Assembly (NCBI GenBank): GCA_963818445.1
Contig: CAWFSG010000010.1
Coordinates: 124,001-188,000, forward strand
Length of the DNA stretch: 64,000 nt
Source of the DNA: Prado023 sp963818445
GTDB lineage: Bacteria > Actinomycetota > Actinomycetes > S36-B12 > CAIYMF01
Direction of reading: 5' to 3'
Shown piece by piece: positions 26,792 through 38,383 of this stretch. How positions within the stretch are numbered: the stretch's first letter is position 1; every line of letters begins with the position of its first letter. The notes beneath the pieces were generated by a model. It did no database searches. It saw nothing but the letters and a program-made list of their open reading frames with translations, and was not told where the DNA came from. A program made the position numbers and the translations under genes.

Positions 26792-28216
26792 GTGGATGAC
26801 ACTGCAGACCCGGCCGACATCTGGGCCAGCGCCATCAGTTCGCTGGACAGCACGGCCCTGAGCCGCTCCCACCGGGCGTTCCTGCAGTTGTCCCGGCTGG
26901 TCAACGTCTACGGCAGCGTCGCAGTCCTGGCCGCCCCCAACCCGTTCGCCAAGGACGTCCTCGAGTCCCACCTGCGACCACCCATCGAGAACTCGCTGGC
27001 TGCCCTGCTGGGCCGCGACATCAGCCTCGCCGTCACCGTGGACCCGTCCCTGGACGTCGATGACGACCTGGCCGACATCTGGGCTGACTCCACCTACGCC
27101 GATCGGCCCGCGGATCCGACCGGACCACAGCCGGTCGTGAGGCCCGGAGCCCGTGCCACCGAGTCGAAGCCGGAGCAGTCCGCGCGCCTGAACCCGCGCT
27201 ACACGTTCGACACCTTCGTCGCCGGCGCCAGCAACCGGTTCGCCCACGCGGCTGCCGTGGCGGTCGCCGAGCAGCCGGCGCGCAGCTACAACCCCCTGGT
27301 CATCTACGGGGAGTCGGGGCTGGGCAAGACCCACCTGCTGCACGCCATCGGCCACTACACGCAGATGCTGTACTCGGGCACCCGCGTGCGCTACGTGTCC
27401 AGCGAGGAGTTCACCAACGAGTTCATCAACTCGATCCGCGATGACGCCGCGCTCCTGTTCCAGCGCCGGTACCGCGACGTCGACGTCCTGCTGGTCGACG
27501 ACATCCAGTTCCTGTCGGGCAAGGTGCAGACCCAGGAGGAGTTCTTCCACACGTTCAACACCCTGCACAACGCCAACAAGCAGATCGTCATCACCTCCGA
27601 CATCGCCCCCAACCGCCTCAAGGACTTCGAGGACCGCATGCGCACGCGGTTCGGCTGGGGACTGACCACCGACATCCAGCCGCCGGACCTCGAGACCCGG
27701 ATCGCCATCCTGCGCCGCAAGACCGACCAGGAGGGGATCACCGTCCCCGCCGACGTCCTGGAGTACATCGCCAGCAAGATCTCGCGCAACATCCGCGAGC
27801 TCGAGGGAGCGCTGATCCGCGTCACTGCCTTCGCCAGCCTGAGCAAGCGCCCCGTGGACCTCAACCTCGCTGAGGAGGTCCTGCGCAACGTCATCCCGAA
27901 CGAGGCCGGTCCGGAGATCACCGCACCGGCCATCATGCTCGAGACTGCGAAGTTCTACTCGGTGACCATCGACGACCTGACCGGGCAGTCCCGGTCGAGG
28001 ACCCTGGTCACCGCACGCCAGGTGGCCATGTACCTGTGTCGGGAGCTGACCGACCTGTCCCTGCCAAAGATCGGGGAGCTCTTCGGTGGCCGGGACCACA
28101 CGACGGTCATGCATGCCGACCGCAAGATCCGAACCCTGATGGCCGAGAGGCGCTCGCTCTACAACTCGGTCATGGACCTCACTGCCCGCATCCGGACCTC
28201 CGCCGCCACTCGTTGA
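26792..28216 (+). CDS. dnaA: Chromosomal replication initiator DnaA
   Basis: The predicted protein has 474 aa from GTG 26792. Domain I is N-terminal and an Asp/Pro-rich linker follows. The AAA+ domain has Walker A GESGLGKTH (about 173) and Walker B LLVDDIQF (about 233). Domain IV carries GGRDHTTVMHADRKI, which reads the DnaA box. The sensor-1 stretch reads TSDIAPNRLKDFEDRMRTRF, where actinobacterial relatives usually have TSDRPPKQL; the Arg after Asp is missing. The linker is short compared with Streptomyces. It starts replication at the origin just downstream. Confidence 0.97.
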   Translation: MDDTADPADIWASAISSLDSTALSRSHRAFLQLSRLVNVYGSVAVLAAPNPFAKDVLESHLRPPIENSLAALLGRDISLAVTVDPSLDVDDDLADIWADSTYADRPADPTGPQPVVRPGARATESKPEQSARLNPRYTFDTFVAGASNRFAHAAAVAVAEQPARSYNPLVIYGESGLGKTHLLHAIGHYTQMLYSGTRVRYVSSEEFTNEFINSIRDDAALLFQRRYRDVDVLLVDDIQFLSGKVQTQEEFFHTFNTLHNANKQIVITSDIAPNRLKDFEDRMRTRFGWGLTTDIQPPDLETRIAILRRKTDQEGITVPADVLEYIASKISRNIRELEGALIRVTAFASLSKRPVDLNLAEEVLRNVIPNEAGPEITAPAIMLETAKFYSVTIDDLTGQSRSRTLVTARQVAMYLCRELTDLSLPKIGELFGGRDHTTVMHADRKIRTLMAERRSLYNSVMDLTARIRTSAATR

Positions 28217-28651
28217 TCGCCGGGCCCTGTGGACACACGCGCGGTGAATCCGGCGTGTCATTCCACCCACGACTGCCGCGTCTGTGGATGACGTGGTCGC
28301 CGCCCTGTGCGTGGGTCCCGATGTCCACGAATCACATCGGTCCGACTCAGCTGGGCCCACAGGGGCTGTGGTCAAGGACACGCGACACGACCTGCATCGA
28401 TGCCAGTTGTCCCCAGGATCCACAGCACCTACTACGAAGACTCCACTTACTTAGGGATGATTCGATGAACCGCCCCCTGGGCCGGTCCGCCTGTGGACGA
28501 CCCTGGATCGAGCCGACCCGGCGACGCCACCCGAGGACGTGACGGCACCCGGCCGCCAGCAGGTTGGGACCGGTCTTGTCGCGGCGGTGCAACCCAGTGT
28601 CACTGCCGCGTCGTAGGGTGACCCAGCAGAGCGCACACCCAGGAGGAGTTC
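28217..28651. other. oriC region between dnaA and dnaN
   Basis: The 435-bp non-coding gap has several DnaA-box-like 9-mers on both strands: TGTGGACAC 28228, TGTGGATGA 28283, TGTGGTCAA about 28366, TGTGGATCC (minus strand) about 28417 and TGTGGACGA 28492. Only the second is within one base of consensus. The stretch 28425-28470 (CCTACTACGAAGACTCC onward) is the most AT-rich part and could be where strands open. TAGGGT at 28614-28619 is a likely dnaN -10 box. Confidence 0.8.
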
Positions 28652-29794
28652 GTGAAGTTCCGCGTCGACCGTGACCAGTTCGCCGATGCCGTGGCATGGG
28701 CCGGTCGGACCGTACCCACCCGGCCCGCACTGCCCATGCTGTCGGGGCTGCGCCTCGAGTGCGTGGACGGTGCCGAGCCCAAGGTGTCCATCGCCAGCTA
28801 CGACTACGAGGTCTCCGGACGGGTCGAGGTGGCCGCCGATGTCAGCGACGCCGGCGTCGTGCTGGTCAATGGCCGCCTCCTGGTCGATATCGCGCGCTCG
28901 CTGCCGGCCCAGCCCGTGGACGTCGAGATCGAGGGCACCCGGCTGCGCGTGCGCTGTGGACGGGCCTCCTTCGAGCTGCCCACCCTTCCCGTGGAGGAGT
29001 ATCCGCCGCTGCCGGCGATGCCCGACCCGAGTGGCAGCGTCCCTGGGACCGTTCTGGCTGGGGCGGTGGCACAGGTGGCCGTCGCTGCCGGGCGCGACGA
29101 CGCCCTGCCGTTCCTCACGGGGGTGCGGGTCGAGGTCGACGGCGACCAGGTGACGCTTGCAGCGACCGACCGCTACCGGCTCGCTGTGCGTACGTTCTCG
29201 TGGAGCCCCCAGGTCGCCGACTTCAGTGCCGCCGCCCTGGTGCCTGCGCGAACCCTCGCCGACACGGCGAAGGCCCTGGCCCACGCCGATGAGGTCCATC
29301 TGGCCTTCGGGTCAGCCGCGCTGGGTGAGGGCCTGCTGGGCATCGAGGGCCTCGACCGGCGCACCACCACGCGTCTACTGGAGGGCGACTTCCCCAAGTA
29401 CCGGGCTCTGCTGCCCTCGGAGTCCCCCACAGTCGCCCGAGTCGAGACGGCTGCGCTGACCGAGGCTGTGAAGCGTGTTGCGCTGGTCGCTGAGCGCTCC
29501 AGCGCGGTGAAGATGATCTTCAACGGCCAGGAGCTCGTGCTCGAGGCCGGCACCGGCGACGACGCCATCGGCCTGGACGCCATCGAGTGCGTCCTGACCG
29601 GCGAGCCCATGGAGCGGATCGCATTCAACCCCGGCTACCTCCTTGAGGGACTGGCAGCGATCTCCAAGCCCGTGACCAACATGGCTTTCACGAACGCGAA
29701 CAAGCCTGCGGTGCTCACCGGGGCCACAAGCTTCGACGCGGACGCCTCGGATGACTACCTGTACCTGTTGATGCCCGTCCGCCTGCCGTCCTAG
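28652..29794 (+). CDS. dnaN: DNA polymerase III sliding clamp (beta)
   Basis: The predicted protein has 380 aa. GTG 28652 follows AGGAGGAG. It has three clamp repeats. It starts MKFRVDRDQFADAVAWA and ends with the conserved YLYLLMPVRLP that lines the partner-binding pocket. The ring keeps the polymerase on DNA. recF follows after 4 bp. Confidence 0.97.
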   Translation: MKFRVDRDQFADAVAWAGRTVPTRPALPMLSGLRLECVDGAEPKVSIASYDYEVSGRVEVAADVSDAGVVLVNGRLLVDIARSLPAQPVDVEIEGTRLRVRCGRASFELPTLPVEEYPPLPAMPDPSGSVPGTVLAGAVAQVAVAAGRDDALPFLTGVRVEVDGDQVTLAATDRYRLAVRTFSWSPQVADFSAAALVPARTLADTAKALAHADEVHLAFGSAALGEGLLGIEGLDRRTTTRLLEGDFPKYRALLPSESPTVARVETAALTEAVKRVALVAERSSAVKMIFNGQELVLEAGTGDDAIGLDAIECVLTGEPMERIAFNPGYLLEGLAAISKPVTNMAFTNANKPAVLTGATSFDADASDDYLYLLMPVRLPS

Positions 29795-29798
29795 CAGC

Positions 29799-30944
29799 GT
29801 GCACGTCACCCATCTCGGCCTGGTCGACTTCCGGTCCTACGTGGCCGTGGAGCTCGACCTCCCCGCCGGGGTGACCACCTTCGTGGGTGCCAACGGGCAG
29901 GGCAAGACCAACCTCGTCGAGGCGATCGGCTATGCCTGCTCATTGCGCTCGCACCGCGTGGCCACCGATGCGCCGCTGGTTCGTCAGGGAGCCGAGCGGG
30001 CTGTGGTCCGGGTCCAGGCCGACAAGGGCGGGCGCGAGGTGGTCGTCGAGCTCGAGATCACCCCGGGCAGGGCCAACCGCGCACGGCTCAACCGGTCACC
30101 GGTTCCTCGGCAGCGCGATGTCCTGGGTCAGGTGTCTCGGGTGTTGTTCGCCCCGGAGGACCTGTTCCTCGTCAAGGGTGATCCCGGGGAGCGCCGCACC
30201 TATCTCGACGAGCTCACGGTGGCCCTGGCGCCGCGCTTCGATGCCGTCCTTTCTGACCTGGAGCGGGTCCTGCGCCAGCGCAACTCGCTGTTGAAGTCGG
30301 CGTCAGCCCTGCGTGGAGGGGGCGCTCGGAGCCGGTCGGCGGCCGAGGCGACCCTGTCGATCTGGGACGACCAGCTCGCGGCCCTCTCCGCAGACGTGAT
30401 CGCCGCGCGGGCGGCACTGGTCGATCGCCTGTCCGGTCCCCTGTCCGAGGCCTACCGGGCAGTGGCCCCGGGCGACCGCGATCCGCGGGCCCTCATCGAG
30501 TACGTCCCTGGTGTCCCAGGGGCCCAGGGACTCGGACGTGACGCGCTGGTCGAGAAGGTGCGCGAGTCCCTCCTGGCCCGGCGCGACGAGGAGTTCGCCC
30601 GGGGGATCACGCTGGTCGGTCCGCACCGCGACGAGTTGGCCGTGTCCCTGCACGGGATGCCTGTGCGCGGATATGCCTCCCACGGGGAGTCCTGGTCCAT
30701 GGCCCTGGCCCTTCGGCTGGCGTCCTATGACATTGTCCGTGCCGAGGCCGGCCCCGGCGGTGAGCCGGTGCTGATTCTCGACGACGTCTTCGCCGAACTC
30801 GACGCCGACCGCCGCCAGCGCCTGGCCGTGGCGGTCGCCGAGGTGGAGCAGGTCCTGATCACCGCGGCGGTTCCCGACGATGTTCCGGAGGTCCTGAGGG
30901 GTCGGACCGTGGCTGTCAGTGACCTGGTCGCGAGTGCGGCATGA
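29799..30944 (+). CDS. recF: DNA repair/recombination ATPase RecF
   Basis: The predicted protein has 381 aa. Walker A is GANGQGKTNLVEAIG, the ABC signature region reads YASHGESWSMALALRL, and Walker B is VLILDDVFAELD. RecF helps load RecA at gaps. GTG 29799 lies 4 bp after dnaN, and the gene overlaps dciA by ATGA, so the three are one transcript. Confidence 0.96.
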   Translation: MHVTHLGLVDFRSYVAVELDLPAGVTTFVGANGQGKTNLVEAIGYACSLRSHRVATDAPLVRQGAERAVVRVQADKGGREVVVELEITPGRANRARLNRSPVPRQRDVLGQVSRVLFAPEDLFLVKGDPGERRTYLDELTVALAPRFDAVLSDLERVLRQRNSLLKSASALRGGGARSRSAAEATLSIWDDQLAALSADVIAARAALVDRLSGPLSEAYRAVAPGDRDPRALIEYVPGVPGAQGLGRDALVEKVRESLLARRDEEFARGITLVGPHRDELAVSLHGMPVRGYASHGESWSMALALRLASYDIVRAEAGPGGEPVLILDDVFAELDADRRQRLAVAVAEVEQVLITAAVPDDVPEVLRGRTVAVSDLVASAA

Positions 30945-31561
30945 GGGCGCCGGGTCCGCAGCCCGCAGAGGGCGGGGGTGAGCTGCCCGGCACGCCCGAG
31001 CCGGTCCATGGGGAGGATGACCGTACGGACCAATTCATCGACCTGCCCGGTGCCGTCCCGGATGCCGCCCGCGCGGTCCTCTCCCGGGTCAGGTCGGCGG
31101 CCAGAGCAGGTGCACCAGCAACCGAGCAACGGTCCACGCGACCGTCGGCCAGCCGCAGGAGGCGTCGGCCGGTCGCGGGGTTCTCCGGCCCGGGGCCCGA
31201 TGAGCGCGATCCCATGGCCATCGCTGGAGCCTGGTCCCGGCTCGTCGACGATCATGGATGGCACCAGGGCCTCGACGTTGCGCGACTCCTCGGCATGTGG
31301 CCGGAGATCGTCGGGGCGGCCAACGCGGAGCACGCGACCCCGGAGTCGTTCGATCCGGAGTCCGGGGTCCTGCTGATCCGCACGTCCTCCACGGCCTGGG
31401 CCGAGCAGTTGCGCCTGATGATGCCGACCCTGCGCACCGCCATCGAGGCGCAGGTCGGTCAGGGAGTCGTGCGCGACATCCGGGTCATCGGCCCCACGCC
31501 GCCGCGCACCCGCGGCCGGCTGCGCGTGCGCGGCCGAGGGCCACGCGACACATACGGGTGA
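30941..31561 (+). CDS. dciA: DciA family (DUF721) helicase loader
   Basis: The predicted protein has 206 aa. An unstructured N-terminus of about 85 residues is followed by the DUF721 domain: LLGMWPEIVGAANAEHATP, then LLIRTSSTAWAEQLRLMMP. It ends GRGPRDTYG, the usual actinobacterial end. DciA assists DnaB helicase at the origin. Confidence 0.92.
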   Translation: MRAPGPQPAEGGGELPGTPEPVHGEDDRTDQFIDLPGAVPDAARAVLSRVRSAARAGAPATEQRSTRPSASRRRRRPVAGFSGPGPDERDPMAIAGAWSRLVDDHGWHQGLDVARLLGMWPEIVGAANAEHATPESFDPESGVLLIRTSSTAWAEQLRLMMPTLRTAIEAQVGQGVVRDIRVIGPTPPRTRGRLRVRGRGPRDTYG

Positions 31562-31669
31562 TGGTCGCCGGCAAGCCGCCCGAAACGCAGAATCGCCGCC
31601 AAACGCCTCGGTCCACAGGGATGTGGGGGGGATCATCCCCGGCAGGTGAGACGCCCTGTGCGCGTCCTA

Positions 31670-31710
31670 TGTGGATTTCCGGCCGTGGATGGCCCCACAG
31701 AGGGTAGAAT
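31670..31710 (+). promoter_or_regulatory. gyrB promoter region with DnaA-box-like site
   Basis: TAGAAT at 31705-31710 is a strong -10 box, about 98 bp before the gyrB start. TGTGGATTT (31670-31678) upstream resembles a DnaA box with two mismatches, and GTCCACAGG lies at about 31611. The 247-bp gap 31562-31808 holds no gene. Confidence 0.5.
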
Positions 31711-31808
31711 TCTGGCATCACGCAGTCGCGGGGGAGTCGCGGGTCCTCGGTACCCGCAGGGGTCTCGGACCGCCGTTTGCACGTCCCACCAGAGTCAGGA
31801 GTCACCAG

Positions 31809-33766
31809 GTGTCCTATGACGCGAGTGCGATCACAGTCCTCGAGGGGCTGGACGCCGTGCGCAAGCGGCCGGGCATGTACATCGGGTCGACAGGTGAGCG
31901 TGGCCTGCACCACCTGGTCTACGAGGTCGTGGACAACTCGGTCGACGAGGCCCTGGCCGGCTACTGCGACCGGATCGAGGTGACCCTGCTGGCCGATGGC
32001 GGCGTACGGGTCGTGGACAACGGTCGTGGCATCCCCGTGGACATCGTGGCCAGCGAGGGCAAGCCGGGTGTCGAGGTCGTGCTCACGGTCCTGCACGCGG
32101 GCGGCAAGTTCGGGGGCAGCGGGTACGCGGTCTCCGGTGGACTGCACGGCGTGGGCGTCTCGGTGGTGAACGCCCTGTCCACCCGCCTGAACGTCGAGGT
32201 GCGCCGGGAGGCCCATGTGTGGCGCCAGGAGTACTCCCACGGCGTGCCCCAGGCACCGCTGTCCAAGGACGAGGAGACCCAGGACACCGGGACCGTCATC
32301 ACGTTCTGGGCAGATGAGGGCATCTTCGAGACCACGCACTACGACTTCGAGACCCTCTCGCGCCGCTTCCAGGAGATGGCGTTCCTCAACCGTGGACTCA
32401 CGATCGCCCTGGCCGACGAGCGGGTCCACCCGACCGATGACGACTCGGTCGAGGAGCAGCCCGGGCCGCGGCAGGTGACCTACCACTACGAGGGGGGCAT
32501 CGCCGACTTCGTCCGGTACCTCAATGCCAAGCGGGGCGCAGCCCATCCGACTGTGATCGAGTTCTTCGCCGAGGACCTCGACAAGGGCATCTCGGCCGAG
32601 ATCGCCATGCAGTGGAGCGACCTGTTCAACGAGAGCGTCTACACGTTCGCCAACACGATCAACACCACTGAGGGCGGGGCCCACGAGGAGGGCTTCCGGG
32701 CTGCGCTGACCACCCTGGTCAACAAGTTCGCGCGCACCTGGAACATCCTCAAGGAGAAGGACGTCAACCTCTCCGGGGAGGACATCCGTGAGGGCCTGAC
32801 CGCCATCGTCAGCGTGAAGCTGCGTGAGCCTCAGTTCGAGGGGCAGACGAAGACCAAGCTGGGCAACACGGAGGCCAAGACCGTGGTCCAGTCGGTGGTG
32901 TTCGATCAGCTCGGCGCCTGGTTCGAGTCCAATCCGGCCGAGGGCCGTGAGATCGCGCGCAAGGCGGTCTCGGCCAGCCATGCCCGCATGGCCGCCCGCA
33001 AGGCCCGGGACCTGGCCCGCAACCGCAAGGGCCTGCTCGGTGGCGGTGGCCTGCCGGGCAAGCTGATCGACTGCTCGAGCCGGGAGCCGGAGAACTGCGA
33101 GCTGTTCATCGTCGAGGGTGACTCCGCCGGAGGGTCGGCCCGTCAGGCCCGGGATCCCAAGACCCAGGCGATCCTGCCGATCCGCGGCAAGATCCTCAAC
33201 GTCGAGAAGGCTCGCATCGACAAGGTCCTGCAGAACAACGAGGTCCAGGCGCTGATCTCGGCGATGGGCGCGGGGGTCCAGGACGAGTTCGACAAGGACA
33301 AGCTGCGCTACCACAAGCTGGTCCTGATGGCCGACGCCGACGTCGACGGCCAGCACATCCGGACGCTGCTGCTCACCCTGCTGTTCCGCTACATGCGTCC
33401 CCTGATCGAGCATGGACACGTGTACCTGGGACAACCGCCCCTGTTCAAGATCAAGTGGATCAAGTCCGCGCCGGAGTACGCCTACTCCGAGCGGGAGCGT
33501 GACGCACTGATCGAGGCCGGGGTCACCGCCGGGCGCAAGCTGCCCAAGGAGGAGGCGATCCAGCGCTACAAGGGCCTCGGTGAGATGAACTGGCAGGAGC
33601 TGCGTGACACCACGATGAACCCCGAGGTGCGCATCCTGCTGCAGGTCACCCTCGATGACGCGGCCCAGGCCGACGAACTGTTCATGACGCTGATGGGCGA
33701 GGACGTCGAGAGTCGTCGGTCGTTCATCCAGCGCAACGCCCGCGACGTGAGGTTCCTGGACATCTG

Positions 33767-33767
<1 letters not shown>
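31809..33767 (+). CDS. gyrB: DNA gyrase subunit B
   Basis: The predicted protein has 652 aa. GTG 31809 (VSYDASAITVLEGLDAVRKR) follows AGGAG at good spacing, so the longer open frame from 31671 is not used. GHKL motifs VDNSVDEALAG and GGLHGVGVSVVNALS bind ATP. TOPRIM motifs EGDSAGGSARQARD (about 435) and DADVDGQHIRTLLL (about 509) bind magnesium. The length and the absence of an insert are typical for this group. It overlaps gyrA by one base. Confidence 0.98.
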
Positions 33768-36388
<2,621 letters not shown>

Positions 36389-36398
36389 GGCCTGCCGC

Positions 36399-36424
36399 TC
36401 ACGGGTCCCACCCGGGACCCGTGA
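36399..36424 (+). terminator. Terminator after gyrA
   Basis: The arms TCACGGGTCCC and GGGACCCGTGA form a perfect 11-bp stem with loop ACCC, immediately downstream of gyrA. Confidence 0.75.
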
Positions 36425-36496
36425 CAGCGAGCCGGGCTGTCCCAGCGTGGGCGGTATACCATCGGGGCTGGTCGCATCGGTGACGGGAGTATCGAC

Positions 36497-37270
36497 ATGG
36501 CGGAGCACGTGCAGGGTCAGCCCGGTGCTGACCGTGCGGTTGGCCGCCCCGGCCCGGCGGCACGCATGACAGGTCCGGATCCCGCCCGACCGCGTCCGAG
36601 CGTCCTGATCCCACCGGTGACCTCAGCCTCGGGCGCCTCGACTGCTGCGGCGTCGGCACCTGCACCCGCGGCGCCCATCCCCCCGACCGCAGCCCCGCAA
36701 GCACCGCCGACCAGGGGCCCCGCACCGTCGGCTGCAGCTCCGGCTGCCGCGGCGGGGATCGCCGCTGCCGCCGCCGCAGCCCCGGCTCCGGCACCTGCTC
36801 CCACATCTGGTCCGCCCTCGCTGCCCGCAGCTCCGGCACAGCCTCAGCCGCGGCCGCAGCAGACCAGCGTTGCACGGGTGGCCCACAGCGCCGTTCGGCC
36901 CTCGTCCGGCCCCCGAGCGGCACGCGTCTACCTGACGCACATCGACCCATGGGCTGTCATGAAGCAGGCGTTCCTGCTGTCCCTGGCCCTGGCCGTCATC
37001 ATCCTGGCGGCCTCCGCTGCCCTGTGGTTCGCCCTGGACTCCGCGGGGATCATCGATGCGATCACCAGGACCGCCACCGACGTGGGTGGCGAGAGCGGCG
37101 CCAGCGTGACTGGCTTCCTGGACTTCGGCAAGATCATGGGTGCCGCACTGGTGGTTGCCGGTATCGAGACGGTGCTCGTGACCGCCCTGTGCACGCTGCT
37201 GGCGTTCATGTACAACCTGTCGGTCGGAATCGGCGGCGGCCTCGAGGTCACGCTGTCCGAGGAGGACTAG
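36497..37270 (+). CDS. DUF3566 membrane protein downstream of gyrA
   Basis: The predicted protein has 257 aa. Residues 1 to about 145 are Ala/Pro-rich and disordered. The C-terminal DUF3566 domain (ARVYLTHIDPWAVMKQAFLL) has two membrane helices and ends EVTLSEED. The family is found almost only after gyrA in actinobacteria and has no established function. TATACC in GGCGGTATACCATC is a candidate -10 box. Confidence 0.9.
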   Translation: MAEHVQGQPGADRAVGRPGPAARMTGPDPARPRPSVLIPPVTSASGASTAAASAPAPAAPIPPTAAPQAPPTRGPAPSAAAPAAAAGIAAAAAAAPAPAPAPTSGPPSLPAAPAQPQPRPQQTSVARVAHSAVRPSSGPRAARVYLTHIDPWAVMKQAFLLSLALAVIILAASAALWFALDSAGIIDAITRTATDVGGESGASVTGFLDFGKIMGAALVVAGIETVLVTALCTLLAFMYNLSVGIGGGLEVTLSEED

Positions 37271-37301
37271 TAGTCGTTTGGGTCCCACTGCGGTGCTGGG
37301 G

Positions 37302-37307
37302 TACCCT
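37302..37307 (+). promoter_or_regulatory. -10 box of the tRNA-Ile/tRNA-Ala unit
   Basis: TACCCT lies 26 bp before the mature 5' end of tRNA-Ile, as expected for a tRNA promoter with a short leader. Confidence 0.4.
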
Positions 37308-37333
37308 TTCCGACGGTGCCGGAACGCACCGGA

Positions 37334-37407
37334 GGGCCTATAGCTCAGACGGTTAGAGCGCTTCCCTGATAAGGAAGAGGTCAGAGGTTCAAGTCCTCTT
37401 AGGCCCA
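37334..37407 (+). tRNA. tRNA-Ile (GAT)
   Basis: It is a 74-nt cloverleaf. Acceptor GGGCCTA pairs with TAGGCCC, the anticodon loop CTGATAA gives GAT, and the T loop is TTCAAGT. CCA is not encoded. The position after gyrA and DUF3566 is conserved in actinobacteria. Confidence 0.97.
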
Positions 37408-37450
37408 CGCGGAGCGAGCTGGCTCGCCCTGATTCCCCGGGAGGTCACCC

Positions 37451-37579
37451 ATGTTGAAGAAGGTCCTGCTGCTGGCAGCAATCGCTGCTGCCGGGTACGT
37501 CGCCTACAGCCGCGTCACCCAGGCCCAGGAGGAGCGCGACCTCTGGAACGAGGCCACCACCGCTCCTGACCTCCGCTGA
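37451..37579 (+). CDS. DLW-39 family small protein
   Basis: The predicted protein has 42 aa. MLKKVLLLAAIAAAGYVAYS forms one helix, and QAQEERDLWNEAT carries the DLW motif that names the family. It lies between tRNA-Ile and tRNA-Ala, the typical place. The ribosome site is GGGAGG. The function is unknown. Confidence 0.9.
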   Translation: MLKKVLLLAAIAAAGYVAYSRVTQAQEERDLWNEATTAPDLR

Positions 37580-37586
37580 CCAGCGC

Positions 37587-37659
37587 GGGGACGTAGCTCA
37601 ACTGGCAGAGCACCGCCTTTGCAAGGCGGGGGTTAGGGGTTCAAGTCCCCTCGTCTCCA
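37587..37659 (+). tRNA. tRNA-Ala (TGC)
   Basis: It is a 73-nt cloverleaf. Acceptor GGGGACG pairs with CGTCTCC (one G-U), anticodon loop TTTGCAA gives TGC, and the T arm is AGGGG/CCCCT with TTCAAGT. No CCA is encoded. It starts 8 bp after DLW-39. A terminator hairpin and a hairpin repeat carrying a copy of its 3' end follow. Confidence 0.97.
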
Positions 37660-37706
37660 CACATGACCGTGGCCCCGGGCTGTTCCCCGGGGCCACGGTC
37701 ATGTGT
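37659..37706 (+). terminator. Terminator after tRNA-Ala
   Basis: A perfect 21-bp stem (37659-37679 and 37686-37706) with loop CTGTTC begins at the tRNA discriminator base. Its core CCCCGGG resembles the terminator after tRNA-Pro. Confidence 0.85.
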
Positions 37707-37710
37707 GCAG

Positions 37711-37775
37711 GGAGACGCAGCGGGGACTTGGGAGGAGGCTCGCCAGAGGCGAGCCGACGGCTCCCCTCGTCTCCA
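37711..37775 (+). repeat. tRNA-end-mimic hairpin repeat behind tRNA-Ala
   Basis: On the left, GGAGACG and GGGGACTTG form an inverted copy of the tRNA-Ala 3' end with three extra bases. The 36-bp core (37730-37765) has a stem GGCTCGCC/GGCGAGCC around AGA and an outer GGGAG/CTCCC. On the right, TCCCCTCGTCTCCA (37762-37775) repeats the last 14 nt of tRNA-Ala. The core differs by one base from the copy after tRNA-Pro. The remaining gap to the cyclophilin gene holds nothing else. Confidence 0.8.
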
Positions 37776-37870
37776 GGCGACGACTTCCCGGCAGCCACCC
37801 AGCTACCCCTGTGACCAACCCCAACAGCCCGACCCTGCCCACCTGAGACACCTGTGGCAGGATTCCGGCC

Positions 37871-38383
37871 ATGACCACAGCCGTCCTGCACACGACCCTC
37901 GGTGACATCCGGATGACCCTGTTCGACAACCACGCCCCAAAGACGGTGAAGAACTTCGTCGGGCTCTCCGACGGGTCCCTGGAGTGGACCGATCCCCGCA
38001 CCGGCCGTCCAGGGCAGGGGGCCCTGTACACCGACGTGATCTTCCACCGCGTCATCCGTGGCTTCATGATCCAGGGCGGGGACCCGACCGGCACTGGCCG
38101 AGGGGGCCCCGGATACCGGTTCGGCGACGAGTTCCACCCGGAGCTGGTCTTCGATCGGTCGTACCTGCTGGCGATGGCCAACGCCGGGCCGGGGACCAAC
38201 GGCAGCCAGTTCTTCATCACCGTCGGCAAGACGCCACACCTGAACCGCAAGCACACCATCTTCGGCGAGGTGGCCGACCAGCCCAGCCGGGACGTCGTCG
38301 ACGCGATCGCTGCGACCCCGGTGGGTCCCGGTGACCGCCCCGTGACCGATGTCGTCATCTCCTCGGTGACCATCGAGCAGTGA
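37871..38383 (+). CDS. Cyclophilin-type peptidyl-prolyl isomerase
   Basis: The predicted protein has 170 aa without a signal peptide. VIFHRVIRGFMIQGGDPTGT, then MANAGPGTNGSQFFITV and LNRKHTIFGEV are the active-site motifs, with the key Arg and Gln. It catalyses cis-trans isomerisation of prolyl bonds in the cytoplasm. It overlaps the rhomboid gene by GTGA, a pairing conserved near the origin (ppiA in mycobacteria). Confidence 0.95.
   Translation: MTTAVLHTTLGDIRMTLFDNHAPKTVKNFVGLSDGSLEWTDPRTGRPGQGALYTDVIFHRVIRGFMIQGGDPTGTGRGGPGYRFGDEFHPELVFDRSYLLAMANAGPGTNGSQFFITVGKTPHLNRKHTIFGEVADQPSRDVVDAIAATPVGPGDRPVTDVVISSVTIEQ

Noticed and set aside
31671..31808. Longer gyrB start at 31671
   Set aside because: The extra 46 residues match no gyrase, and AGGAG before GTG 31809 fits the usual N-terminus.
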